Source: Ruminococcus sp. (GTDB lineage Bacteria > Bacillota > Clostridia > Oscillospirales > Ruminococcaceae). Taken from it: a stretch of DNA of 25,586 nucleotides. Of this stretch, positions 15,450-22,888 are shown piece after piece; position 1 is the first letter of the stretch, and each line of letters opens with the position of its first letter. The position numbers were made by a program, and so were the translations under genes. The stretch spans positions 1 to 25,586 of the forward strand of contig NZ_DXUU01000042.1 in assembly GCF_019417665.1 (NCBI RefSeq). The letters run 5' to 3'. Under the pieces are notes generated by a model that was not told the origin of the DNA, searched no databases, and saw only the letters and a program-made list of their open reading frames with translations.

Positions 15450-17165
15450 TCAGTCCAGGATCATAGCACTGAAAGCAGTGTCCAGGGAATCCTTCTTTGC
15501 TTCAGCAGCCTCGTTGGTGTCTGCCTTTGTGGTGTAGTAAGCCTTGATCTTCGGCTCTGTACCGGAGGGACGGATGACAACCTTTGCACCCTCTTCCAGT
15601 GTGAATGCCAGAACATTGGACTTCGGCAGAGTGATTTCAGAAGTCTCACCGGTCTCCAGATTCTTGGAAACGCTGACCTGATAGTCATCAAATTGCAATA
15701 CCTTCAGACCGTCAATTTCTGTCGGATGTTCACTGCGCAGCTTTGTCATGATCTCCTGCATTTTGATCATGCCGCTTTCGCCCTCGAAGGTGAAGCTGTG
15801 CTGGCTGTGTACATATACGCCGTATTTCTCATACATATTTTTCCGGGCTTCAATCATAGAAATGCCCTTGGTACGGTAATATGCAGCCATTTCGCAGATG
15901 AGCATAGAAGCCACAACTGCATCCTTATCCCGGACATAGGAGCCAGCCAGATAGCCATAACTCTCCTCGAAACCGAAGATATAGCGGTCTTCCTCGCCCT
16001 TTTCCTCCAGGAAACCGATCTGCTCGCCGATGAACTTGAAGCCTGTCAGTACGTCGATGACCTCAACGCCGTATGCCTTTGCAATGGCATTGACAATATC
16101 GGTGGTAACGATGGTCTTGACTGCAATGGGGTTCTTGGGCATAGTACCCTTTTCAGTTCTCTGAGAACAGATGTATTCCAGCAGCATAGCACCTACTTCA
16201 TTACCGGTGAACAGGGCGTAATCGTCTCCATCAGGTACGGCAATACCCACACGGTCTGCATCCGGGTCAGTTGCCAGAAGCAGATCTGGCTTCACCTCAC
16301 GGCAGAGTTTCAGACCGCATTCCAGTGCCTCACGGATCTCCGGGTTCGGGTAGGGACAGGTGGTGAAGTTACCGTCCGGATTTTCCTGTTCCGGTACAAC
16401 AGTAACATCCTGAATGCCGATAGCAGAGAGAATATGACGTACCGGTTTGTTACCCGTACCGTTCAGTGGTGTGTACACGATCTTCAGACCGCTTTTTGCA
16501 CAAAGCTCTGGATTCAGGCTCTGCTTGAGCACATCTGCATAGTATGCGTCAATGACCGACTGGGGTGTATAAGAAATCGTTCCCTCAGCGACCGCCTGGT
16601 CAAAGTCCACATGCTTTACATCTTGAAACATATCTAAAGCGTTGATCTGTGCCAGAACAGCGTCAGCTGCTTCAATGGTCATTTGGCAGCCATCACTGCC
16701 GTAAGCCTTGTAGCCGTTGTACTTTGCTGGGTTGTGGCTTGCGGTTACCATAATACCTGCGCTGCACTTCTGTGCACGAACAGCATAGGACAGCATAGGT
16801 GTAGGCATGAGTTCTGTATAAATATAAACATGAATTCCGTTGGCAGCAAGTACCTCCGCAGCAGCTTTTGCGAATACATCTGACTTGATACGGCTGTCAT
16901 AGGAAATGGCAACGCTGGGATTTTCGAAAGCGGAGTTCACATAGTTCGCAAGACCCTGGGTCGCACGGCGAACAGTATAGATATTCATCCGGTAAGTACC
17001 GGCGCCGATGACACCGCGCAGACCGCCGGTGCCGAATTCCAGGTCACGATAGAAACGATCGCTGATGGCAGCATCATCTCCAGCAATCTCCTTTAATTCT
17101 TTCTGCAAATCCGCATCCTCTGTTGCGCATTCCAGCCACTGCCGATACAATTCCTTTTCCGTCAT
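15450..17165 (-). CDS. Phosphoglucomutase / phosphomannomutase (alpha-D-phosphohexomutase)
   Basis: A 571-residue alpha-phosphohexomutase that interconverts hexose 1- and 6-phosphates, linking glycolysis with glycogen and cell-wall sugar nucleotides. Order of motifs: FGTGGLRG (44-51), the phosphoserine loop TASHNP (Ser143), the metal loop DPDADR (300-305), the sugar loop FEESYGY, and the phosphate loop RPSGTEPK near the C-terminus. Length and order match the PgcA-type enzymes of Firmicutes. The minus-strand GGAGG at 17177-17173 lies 7 bases before the ATG at 17165 and only 4 before the adjacent ATG at 17168, so 17165 is preferred. A longer frame back to 17450 runs through the promoter and repeats and is not used. 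Confidence 0.94.
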   Translation of the reverse strand: MTEKELYRQWLECATEDADLQKELKEIAGDDAAISDRFYRDLEFGTGGLRGVIGAGTYRMNIYTVRRATQGLANYVNSAFENPSVAISYDSRIKSDVFAKAAAEVLAANGIHVYIYTELMPTPMLSYAVRAQKCSAGIMVTASHNPAKYNGYKAYGSDGCQMTIEAADAVLAQINALDMFQDVKHVDFDQAVAEGTISYTPQSVIDAYYADVLKQSLNPELCAKSGLKIVYTPLNGTGNKPVRHILSAIGIQDVTVVPEQENPDGNFTTCPYPNPEIREALECGLKLCREVKPDLLLATDPDADRVGIAVPDGDDYALFTGNEVGAMLLEYICSQRTEKGTMPKNPIAVKTIVTTDIVNAIAKAYGVEVIDVLTGFKFIGEQIGFLEEKGEEDRYIFGFEESYGYLAGSYVRDKDAVVASMLICEMAAYYRTKGISMIEARKNMYEKYGVYVHSQHSFTFEGESGMIKMQEIMTKLRSEHPTEIDGLKVLQFDDYQVSVSKNLETGETSEITLPKSNVLAFTLEEGAKVVIRPSGTEPKIKAYYTTKADTNEAAEAKKDSLDTAFSAMILD

Positions 17166-17268
17166 CATGATACCTCCATCATACAATAATACTGATTCAT
17201 GGAAAAATGACTGCGGCGCAGTTCGCCGCTTTTGATCCAATGGGATAAGTTGAATCAATAATAACAAT

Positions 17269-17297
17269 ATTATACCACAGGTTCTGGAAAGATGCAA
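17269..17297 (-). promoter_or_regulatory. Sigma-A promoter of the phosphoglucomutase gene
   Basis: Minus strand TTGCAT (17297-17292), a 17-base spacer and TATAAT (17274-17269) with TGG giving an extended -10. The leader of about 95 bases holds a GCGGCG-AACTG-CGCCGC hairpin near 17211-17230. Confidence 0.8.
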
Positions 17298-17359
17298 CGA
17301 TTTTTTTGCCCTCATTCGTGAATTTTTTCGCAACTCATACTCGAAAACGAAAACGGCGA

Positions 17360-17513
17360 TCGAGTGACCCCTACATTTGTACCAAATTCGTTCAGCTATG
17401 GAAAAAGCGGTGGGAGCAAGCTCCCACCCTACGCTTTTGACGTACTTCATTGCAATTATGTCAAACTATATTGAGATACAGCGAAGGGATAACATCCGTC
17501 CCTGCATTCAAAC
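17360..17513. repeat. Intergenic palindromic repeat region
   Basis: This stretch holds no gene. CCCCTACATTTGTACCAAAT near 17368 is nearly identical to a segment near 18822. The hairpin at 17403-17438 follows, then a decayed GGGAT-AAC-ATCC palindrome followed by CCCTGCATTC near 17486-17505. That last unit matches the GCGGAT-GAT-ATCCGC unit followed by CCCTACAATTC at 18868-18893. Confidence 0.6.
17403..17438 (-). terminator. Terminator-like palindrome beyond the radical SAM gene
   Basis: On the minus strand the outer stem AAAAGCG / CGCTTTT and the inner perfect stem GTGGGAGC-TT-GCTCCCAC are joined with a TAGG bulge, and the right arm ends in five T. It is a member of the palindromic repeat family that has the form of a terminator for the upstream minus-strand gene. 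Confidence 0.65.
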
Positions 17514-18485
17514 TCACGCCATCTCATACTCCGCATCTTTCAGCAGCGCTGCCGCCTGACGGACACCCCAGCCCCGGTTGTCTGCCGTGTCGGAGATGTC
17601 ATCTCTGGGATTGGCGCCGACCTCTGCATAGAGCTGGTTCACGCCGGCGAGGAGCGTCATGGGTGTGACTTCGTGTGCGTTCATGGAACGTCCGGGCTGG
17701 GTGAAAAGACGTGTCACAGCGGCAATCTTGGTCAGCTCCATAGCACTGATCATGCCCTTTGCCGCAAGGGGTGTTCCCGGTACGGGAATGCGGCGCATCA
17801 CCGCCATGGCTTCCACCTGATAGGAACGTGCACGTTCCATTTCGTCAATCAGTTCATCATAGGCATGTTCCGGTCCGATGGGTTCTACGCAATAGTACAG
17901 CTCCAGCCCGGCATCCCGGATGGCGTTGAGGGTAGCGATGCGCTGTTCCGGGGCAATGTCCGTATCCTTGCCCTCGCCCAGACGGCAGATATGATACGCA
18001 CCAGTGAATCCTGCCTGTTTCAGTGTCCTTGCAGTTTCCAAGTTCATGTCGCCGATGTTGGAGACCAGACGGACGCTGTCCGGCAGAATGCTGCGGATGG
18101 CTTCACCGATCCTGAGAAATTCCGGAACAGGATAGTTTGCAGTGGTCATCAGAAACAAATCGTGAGTGCCGGCTTCCACCAGCTGCCGTGCCGTTTCTTT
18201 CAGTTCCCCGATATCCGCCATGGTTTTCTGGAATTCTCCGTTCATGACATAATTGCTCTCTGCCATGCTGCAAAATTTGCAGTTCATGGGGCAAGGGGTG
18301 GCGTTCAGACCGATCTGGGAAAAAATATACGCCTTGTTGTGATACTGTCGGCGGCTCATGGCATTGGCGGTATCCAGAAGCTGATAAAAGGCGTGGCTGC
18401 CATTGGGAATGGCAAGGAGCATCCTGGCATCCTCCCGGGTCAGTACCTTTCCGGAAACCGCTTTTTTCAGAATCGTTTCAATCAT
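17514..18485 (-). CDS. Radical SAM protein, BioB/HydE-like
   Basis: A 323-residue radical SAM enzyme in the biotin synthase/HydE group. The cluster-binding motif is CPMNCKFC (Cys65, Cys69, Cys72; CX3CX2C). Cys167 in YHICRLGEG and Cys199 in LYYCVEPIGPE sit near where BioB-type enzymes place auxiliary-cluster cysteines. It likely generates a deoxyadenosyl radical; a sulfur insertion or methylthio-type step is possible. It lies after lipoate-protein ligase on the same strand, so a link to lipoyl chemistry is attractive but unproved. The start is ATG 18485 because GAGGTG lies 6 bases upstream; an earlier ATG at 18515 has no ribosome site. It has its own promoter at 18545-18573. Confidence 0.85.
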   Translation of the reverse strand: MIETILKKAVSGKVLTREDARMLLAIPNGSHAFYQLLDTANAMSRRQYHNKAYIFSQIGLNATPCPMNCKFCSMAESNYVMNGEFQKTMADIGELKETARQLVEAGTHDLFLMTTANYPVPEFLRIGEAIRSILPDSVRLVSNIGDMNLETARTLKQAGFTGAYHICRLGEGKDTDIAPEQRIATLNAIRDAGLELYYCVEPIGPEHAYDELIDEMERARSYQVEAMAVMRRIPVPGTPLAAKGMISAMELTKIAAVTRLFTQPGRSMNAHEVTPMTLLAGVNQLYAEVGANPRDDISDTADNRGWGVRQAAALLKDAEYEMA

Positions 18486-18544
18486 GGGGATCACCTCATC
18501 TTTGGATTCGGACATTGTCTGTTATCAGAGTTTGTCTAATTTCT

Positions 18545-18573
18545 ATTATAAGGAAAACACCGCCGGGCGTAAA
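18545..18573 (-). promoter_or_regulatory. Promoter of the radical SAM gene
   Basis: Minus strand TTTACG (18573-18568), a 17-base spacer and TATAAT (18550-18545). A TTGACA lies 9 bases further upstream but its spacer (24 bases) is too long for use. Confidence 0.65.
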
Positions 18574-18604
18574 GTGTCAATTCTGAATTATCTTGTCGTG
18601 ACAA

Positions 18605-18893
18605 TTCCATTGTAGGGGCGAACTGTGTTCGCCCACATGCCCTTTCCGCCACAATTGATGAATATGTACGAAAAACAACAACGGGGCTGTTGTAGACAGT
18701 CAAAATCCGAAAGAACAACGGTGCGATTTGGGCATCGCACCCTACAAATTGCATGACTTTTTGTAGGGGTCGATGCCCAAATCGACCCGTTAACCAGGAT
18801 TTTACTGTCCTTGCAACAGTTCCCCTACATTTATACCGAATTTGCGTGATTATGGGGAATATGGCGAGCGGATGATATCCGCCCCTACAATTC
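18605..18893. repeat. Cluster of four TGTAGGG-flanked palindromes
   Basis: A gene-free stretch with four units. (1) TGTAG then GGGCGAAC-TGT-GTTCGCCC (18616-18634). (2) GGTGCGAT-TTGGGC-ATCGCACC then CTACA (18720-18746). (3) TGTAG then GGGTCGAT-GCCCAA-ATCGACCC (18763-18788). (4) GCGGAT-GAT-ATCCGC followed by CCCTACA (18868-18889). Units 2 and 3 are inverted copies with complementary loops, so 18720-18788 is itself a long imperfect palindrome. No open frame with coding signs is here. They resemble dispersed REP-like intergenic elements. Confidence 0.75.
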
Positions 18894-18917
18894 TGGTTGT
18901 CAAAAAATTCAGCCCCC

Positions 18918-19889
18918 TCACGCCTCCCCAAAAGGAAACAACAGCTCCAGCCACTGTTCCGGTGTTATAGCGCCGAAATAGGCGGACAGGTCTGTGGAAC
19001 GGGACAGTTCATCCATGGCATCCGGGTCGTATTTCTGTCCCAGCAGCAGCTGTTCCAGCCCGGTGATCTCCTGTTTCCCGATGAAATCCCCGGAAATGCG
19101 GCAGCCCCGAATGATGCCGGAACGGATCTCCAGATCCACCTGGATCTCACCTATGGGAAAACGCTTTGTGGAAGTGAAATTCATCCTGGGATTTCGCCCG
19201 TAGTTCCAGTCCCAGGTGCTGAATTTTTCGGTTGTAATGCGCTGTATCTGTGCCTCATCTGCTGTTCCGGGACAGGCAGAAAAGGAGGCTGTGAGGAATG
19301 CTGACAGTTCCGCCAGAAACCGGGCAATATCCCAGTTTGGGGGCAGATAGGGCTTGATGGAGCCCACACGGCTTCGCACAGAAGGGATTCCTTTGGATTC
19401 CAGCTTCTGAGTCGAGACGTAAAGCAGTTCTTCCATGCGCTGTGCATCGGCTTCGAACAGCAGCGTTCCGTGGAACAGTTCTCTGCCGTTCCGGGAAAGG
19501 GCAGCGCAGCCGGAAATTTTTCGCTGTTCTGCCAGAATATCGTTCCGTCCAGAGCAGACTGCCGGCACACCGTGAGTCTGTAAAAAGGTGAGGATGCACT
19601 GGAGAAATGCCTCCGGCGAAACCGTTCCCTCTGTGTAACACAGGGAAAAATTCACATTTCCCAGGTCATGATAGACAGCACCGCCGCCGGTGTTCCGCCG
19701 GACAATTCTGGTGTGATACCGGGCTGCGGCAGGCAGGTTCACTTCTGTGTACACATTCTGATTCCTGCCGAGAATCACGCTGTTGTCATTCTGCCACAGG
19801 AGAATGCAGTTTTCCTGTCTATCCAGAAGGGATTCCTCCAATGCCAGATTGTATACCGGGTCGGTGTGATGGGAGTGTATCAGGATCAT
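18918..19889 (-). CDS. lplA: Lipoate-protein ligase A family
   Basis: A 323-residue ligase that activates free lipoate with ATP and attaches it to the lysine of a lipoyl domain. The family signature RRNTGGGAVYHDLGN is at 64-78, followed by NFS. The conserved KISGCAALSRNGRELFHGTLL region lies in the middle, and a C-terminal accessory domain runs from about residue 235. The ATG at 19889 overlaps the stop of the dihydrolipoyl dehydrogenase gene by four bases (ATGA), so the two are coupled. Earlier in-frame codons lie inside that gene. The likely target is the lipoyl carrier encoded at 23508-23813, because no other lipoyl-domain protein is present here (inference). Confidence 0.93.
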   Translation of the reverse strand: MILIHSHHTDPVYNLALEESLLDRQENCILLWQNDNSVILGRNQNVYTEVNLPAAARYHTRIVRRNTGGGAVYHDLGNVNFSLCYTEGTVSPEAFLQCILTFLQTHGVPAVCSGRNDILAEQRKISGCAALSRNGRELFHGTLLFEADAQRMEELLYVSTQKLESKGIPSVRSRVGSIKPYLPPNWDIARFLAELSAFLTASFSACPGTADEAQIQRITTEKFSTWDWNYGRNPRMNFTSTKRFPIGEIQVDLEIRSGIIRGCRISGDFIGKQEITGLEQLLLGQKYDPDAMDELSRSTDLSAYFGAITPEQWLELLFPFGEA

Positions 19890-21088
19890 ATCTTTTTCTC
19901 TGCACGTGCGGCAGCCTCCGAAAATAGTTCCAGTAGGGTGGGATGGGGGAATGCCATGCGAGACAGTTCCCTGACGGTGGTATGCTGCTGTAGGAGCATC
20001 TGCGCCGTGCCTATGAGCAAGGCGGCTTGCCGGGACAGGATGTGAACCGCCGTGATCTCTCCGGTATCCGGGGCATAGCATAGCTTCAGGACAGAGGAAC
20101 TTTCCCCGGCGATCTGTCCAGCCGGCAGTTCCGGAAAAGATACGCTGACCGATCTGTCTCTCTGCCGGGCAGTTCCTGCCCATGCCAGATTGGGGGTGGT
20201 GTAGATGCAGTGGGCAGTCACCCGGTACGGCGTGGTTTCCCCGAAGAGAAAGTCCGTGACGGCATATGCTTGCTGGGTTGCCTCCGCAGCTTCATGGCTC
20301 CGTCCTATGCAGTCGCCGATGGCGAAGATGCGAGGACAGATTGTCCTGTAATGTTCATCCAGAACCAGTGCTCCGTCCCGGCACAGCAGTGCCTGCGCAC
20401 CATCCGGCAGAACAGGCACTCTGCCGCAGCAGGGCATCACATCCCGGTATACCGGTGTATCGCAGCCCAGATGGAAAGCGATGCCCTGTTCCTCCAGCAG
20501 TGTCCGCAGACGTGCAGCCAGACCAGGGTCTGCCCCCGGAAGAATCTCTTCCCGCTGTTCCGCAACAGCCGCATAGATTCCCATCTGGTGCAGGATCACG
20601 GCAAACTCCACGCCCACTGCACCGGCACCCAGAATACACACGTGATCCGGCAGGGATGCCGTGTCTTGGAGGAACGCCAGGGGATCCAGAAACCGATAGC
20701 GGTTGTTTCCGGGCAGGACAGGCTGCCGTGGTGCAGAACCAGTGGCAAGGATCAGCTGGTCATAGGGGATACGTTCCGTACCCAGCAGCAATTCCCCGGA
20801 TGGGGTCAGGGATGCCCTGCCCTGTTTCAGTGTCACGCCGCTTTTTTTCAGCCGGTACTGCATCCCGGCTTCTATCTGTTGTTCCATGGCGGAAAAGGCA
20901 GCTCCGGTCTGACCTGCTTTTGTCCGATCAGGCTTTTCCTGGAGGAATAATTTCGTGGGAATACATCCCCGGTGGAGACATGTGCCGCCCAGTTCGTCAG
21001 AAATGAGTACCGTCTCTGCACCGTAAGCTGCGGCAGACAGCGCAGCCGTATATCCGCCCGGACCGCCGCCCAGTATGACGATCTTCAT
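19886..21088 (-). CDS. lpdA: Dihydrolipoyl dehydrogenase-like flavoprotein (compact)
   Basis: A 400-residue FAD/NAD disulfide oxidoreductase that should reoxidise dihydrolipoyl groups with NAD. It has FAD motif GGGPGG (7-12), redox disulfide GGTCLHRGCIPTK (Cys37, Cys42), NAD-site GAGAVGVEFA (154-163), FAIGDC (255-260) and the dimer-interface catalytic HPT (His382) followed by Glu387. All catalytic residues remain. It is 60-70 residues shorter than usual Lpd (about 460-470); the loss lies around residues 50-80 and 205-245. GGAGGTG lies 8 bases before the ATG. It sits between the UroD-thioredoxin gene and lplA, not with any pyruvate dehydrogenase or glycine-cleavage genes. Confidence 0.9.
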   Translation of the reverse strand: MKIVILGGGPGGYTAALSAAAYGAETVLISDELGGTCLHRGCIPTKLFLQEKPDRTKAGQTGAAFSAMEQQIEAGMQYRLKKSGVTLKQGRASLTPSGELLLGTERIPYDQLILATGSAPRQPVLPGNNRYRFLDPLAFLQDTASLPDHVCILGAGAVGVEFAVILHQMGIYAAVAEQREEILPGADPGLAARLRTLLEEQGIAFHLGCDTPVYRDVMPCCGRVPVLPDGAQALLCRDGALVLDEHYRTICPRIFAIGDCIGRSHEAAEATQQAYAVTDFLFGETTPYRVTAHCIYTTPNLAWAGTARQRDRSVSVSFPELPAGQIAGESSSVLKLCYAPDTGEITAVHILSRQAALLIGTAQMLLQQHTTVRELSRMAFPHPTLLELFSEAAARAEKKI

Positions 21089-21128
21089 ATGCAGTCACCT
21101 CCGTGTTCCAATTTGCAGAAATAACAAA

Positions 21129-21160
21129 GTCAGAGAACCCGGAATAACGAATTCTCTGAC
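21129..21160 (-). terminator. Hairpin between the UroD-thioredoxin gene and lpdA
   Basis: Perfect 9-bp stem GTCAGAGAA / TTCTCTGAC (21129-21137, 21152-21160) with a 14-base loop. On the minus strand only a weak T-rich tail follows, so it may be a partial terminator or an mRNA-stabilising structure inside the operon. Confidence 0.45.
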
Positions 21161-21182
21161 ATGTGCTTTTCTTTTGTATTAC

Positions 21183-22547
21183 TTATCGGTTCAGTTTGCC
21201 ATAAGCTTCCTTGACCGATGCCACTAGTTCTTCCTTGCTGGGGATAATGGAGATATACTTCTGCTCACCGCTGATGCACATGGTAGGCAGGTTGGCAACG
21301 CCCATTTTCTTGGTGCGTGCAATGTCTTCCTTCCGGTTATACTGATAGATCACATACTCCGCCATATCCTGGATGGCTTCAAAGTTATCCACAACAGCGG
21401 CAACCATGTAGGTGCAGGCAGCGCACTGTTCCGGATCTAGGGTAAACAGCTCGATGAGCACCTTGTCCCGGTTCACATAGTCGGGGATCTCGATGGAGTG
21501 CAGATTGTCCTCCACAGCGGTGTAATTCTTCACCATTTCCCGAACTTCCTCAGGGTTCTTCGCCGTCTGTGCCACCGCAATGGTATTCTCAATGGGACAG
21601 TCATAGGGCATGTCGCAGCCCGGGCTGAGGATGAAATTCTGGCTGTGGTCGATGCTGTCGATGAGGTCAACCACGCACTTCATGTTATCCTGCTGTGTGC
21701 CAAAGAGCATGGTGGTGGTCAGGGGAATATTGCCGCCCAGGAGGATGTTGTATTCATCGGTGGTTTTCTTGGCATTTGCCAGATTGACGTTTTCGTCCAC
21801 GTGGATGGAATCCGGGTGGGTGTCACACATAACGCCGATCTGCTTTGTGGCATTGCCGCAGACGAAGAAGGCAGAGAACTTGCCACGTTCCCGGATGTGG
21901 TCGAATACCTTGGTGAAGTGTGTGCCCATCAGCTTCGCAAAGAACTTGGGGGAAACCTGGCTTACCAGCGGGTCAACTACGGCAATGACATCCATGCCGG
22001 CATCAATGTAATAGTCTGCCATCTGGATGGCAACCTTGGTGCAGAATGTCATGAGCTCCTCCACCAGCTGCTTGTTGTTGAACATGTCCATAAAGAAGTC
22101 AGAACCTCTCAGGTGAGAAGCCAGCGTCAGAGGACCGCAGAGCAGACCGTACAGGGCTGTATCATCTACGGATGCCTTGACACGCTTCATGGTGTTCAGC
22201 ACCATGGGGATGCGTCCTTCCGTTGCCTTGGGGATCTGGTCGTCCGAGGGAATGTGTCCGTCCTCACAGGGGTGAGAGGTAACAGACGGGGGATTGAACT
22301 CTGCCCACAGCAGATCGCAGCCTAGGATCTCTGCCTCCAGCTGCAAATCGAACATAATGGGCATACCGTCCGGCATGTAGAGCTTGTGTACTTCCATGAG
22401 GGAATCATACAGCTTGTCCTCATCGGTCAGAAGCTCCTTTGCGCTGTAGCCTTTCAGCTTTCCGGCGTGGACGCCGGCGAAAGGTACCCACGGGATCTTA
22501 TCTAGTTTTTCATGTCGCAGTGCCTGAAAGATCAATTCTTTTCCCAT
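21183..22547 (-). CDS. UroD/MtaA-family methyltransferase fused to a thioredoxin-like domain
   Basis: A 454-residue fusion. Residues 1-345 are a uroporphyrinogen decarboxylase-fold domain of the MtaA/CmuA methyltransferase branch: LLCGPLTLASHLRG (135-148), FFVCGNATKQ (227-236), HVDENVNLANAK (249-260) and LSPGCDMPYDCP (308-318). In MtaA the zinc is held by His-x-Cys and a distant Cys. Here Cys230 and Cys311 remain but the His position (228) is Phe. Residues about 360-454 form a thioredoxin-like domain with CAAC (375-378) and a cis-proline loop NLPTM (419-423). GGAGG lies about 9 bases before the ATG. It is first in the minus unit, before lpdA and lplA. It is not a haem-pathway decarboxylase. 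A methyl or other one-carbon transfer to a thiol is the best guess. Confidence 0.85.
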   Translation of the reverse strand: MGKELIFQALRHEKLDKIPWVPFAGVHAGKLKGYSAKELLTDEDKLYDSLMEVHKLYMPDGMPIMFDLQLEAEILGCDLLWAEFNPPSVTSHPCEDGHIPSDDQIPKATEGRIPMVLNTMKRVKASVDDTALYGLLCGPLTLASHLRGSDFFMDMFNNKQLVEELMTFCTKVAIQMADYYIDAGMDVIAVVDPLVSQVSPKFFAKLMGTHFTKVFDHIRERGKFSAFFVCGNATKQIGVMCDTHPDSIHVDENVNLANAKKTTDEYNILLGGNIPLTTTMLFGTQQDNMKCVVDLIDSIDHSQNFILSPGCDMPYDCPIENTIAVAQTAKNPEEVREMVKNYTAVEDNLHSIEIPDYVNRDKVLIELFTLDPEQCAACTYMVAAVVDNFEAIQDMAEYVIYQYNRKEDIARTKKMGVANLPTMCISGEQKYISIIPSKEELVASVKEAYGKLNR

Positions 22548-22636
22548 TTTGATACAGCCTCCAAATTCATTTTTCGCAGCAGTCGTGTGCGCTGTAAGGC
22601 GGTCCTGCTGCGCATTCGGATTGATTTCCTTTTCTC

Positions 22637-22665
22637 ATTATGCACCAGAAAATCTGTTCTGTAAA
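22637..22665 (-). promoter_or_regulatory. Promoter of the UroD-thioredoxin unit
   Basis: Minus strand TTTACA (22665-22660), a 17-base spacer and CATAAT (22642-22637). It diverges from the plus promoter at 22704-22732. Confidence 0.72.
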
Positions 22666-22666
22666 G

Positions 22667-22696
22667 GGACAATTCCGCCGTTTTTTTTAGGACAAT
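22667..22696. promoter_or_regulatory. Direct repeats in the divergent control region
   Basis: GGACAAT occurs twice, at 22667-22673 and 22690-22696, between the two divergent -35 elements. The distance of 23 bases start to start is close to two helical turns, so it could be a regulator site. The PadR protein of the locus is one candidate. Confidence 0.4.
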
Positions 22697-22703
22697 CTGA
22701 GCC

Positions 22704-22732
22704 TTGACATTCCCCATGCACCGTGCTATAAT
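22704..22732 (+). promoter_or_regulatory. Consensus promoter of the DUF5714 unit
   Basis: TTGACA (22704-22709), a 17-base spacer and TATAAT (22727-22732), plus TGC extended -10. Both hexamers are perfect, so a repressor would be expected. A leader of about 150 bases (22740-22888) with no recognisable cobalamin or SAM riboswitch follows. Confidence 0.9.
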
Positions 22733-22888
22733 GAATTTGCAGATCGATGAAATAGATAAAGTCTCATAGGGGATCATATCTGTTATTTTCATATGTCTGC
22801 ATTTGATTATAAAGTATATCATGGCGATACAGAGATAAGAAAAGGATGCTGTATTTCCCGACACTTCCGGAAAAAGGAGCAGATTGTT

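Noticed and set aside
17166..17450. N-terminal extension of phosphoglucomutase to 666 residues
   Set aside because: The extension covers the promoter at 17269-17297 and the repeat at 17403; GGAGG at 17173 marks the true start.
17360..18893. CRISPR array
   Set aside because: The repeats are irregularly spaced, differ in their stems and have no constant repeat-spacer pattern; no cas genes.
20210..21006. Two overlapping 246-codon plus-strand frames opposite lpdA
   Set aside because: Low-complexity composition from a GC-rich antisense strand; lpdA on the other strand is well supported.
21183..22547. Haem-pathway uroporphyrinogen decarboxylase
   Set aside because: Motifs follow the MtaA methyltransferase branch, a thioredoxin domain is fused, and no haem genes are near.
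22740..22888. Cobalamin or SAM riboswitch in the leader of the DUF5714 unit
   Set aside because: No B12 box and no SAM-type core could be found; the leader is AT-rich with weak folding.
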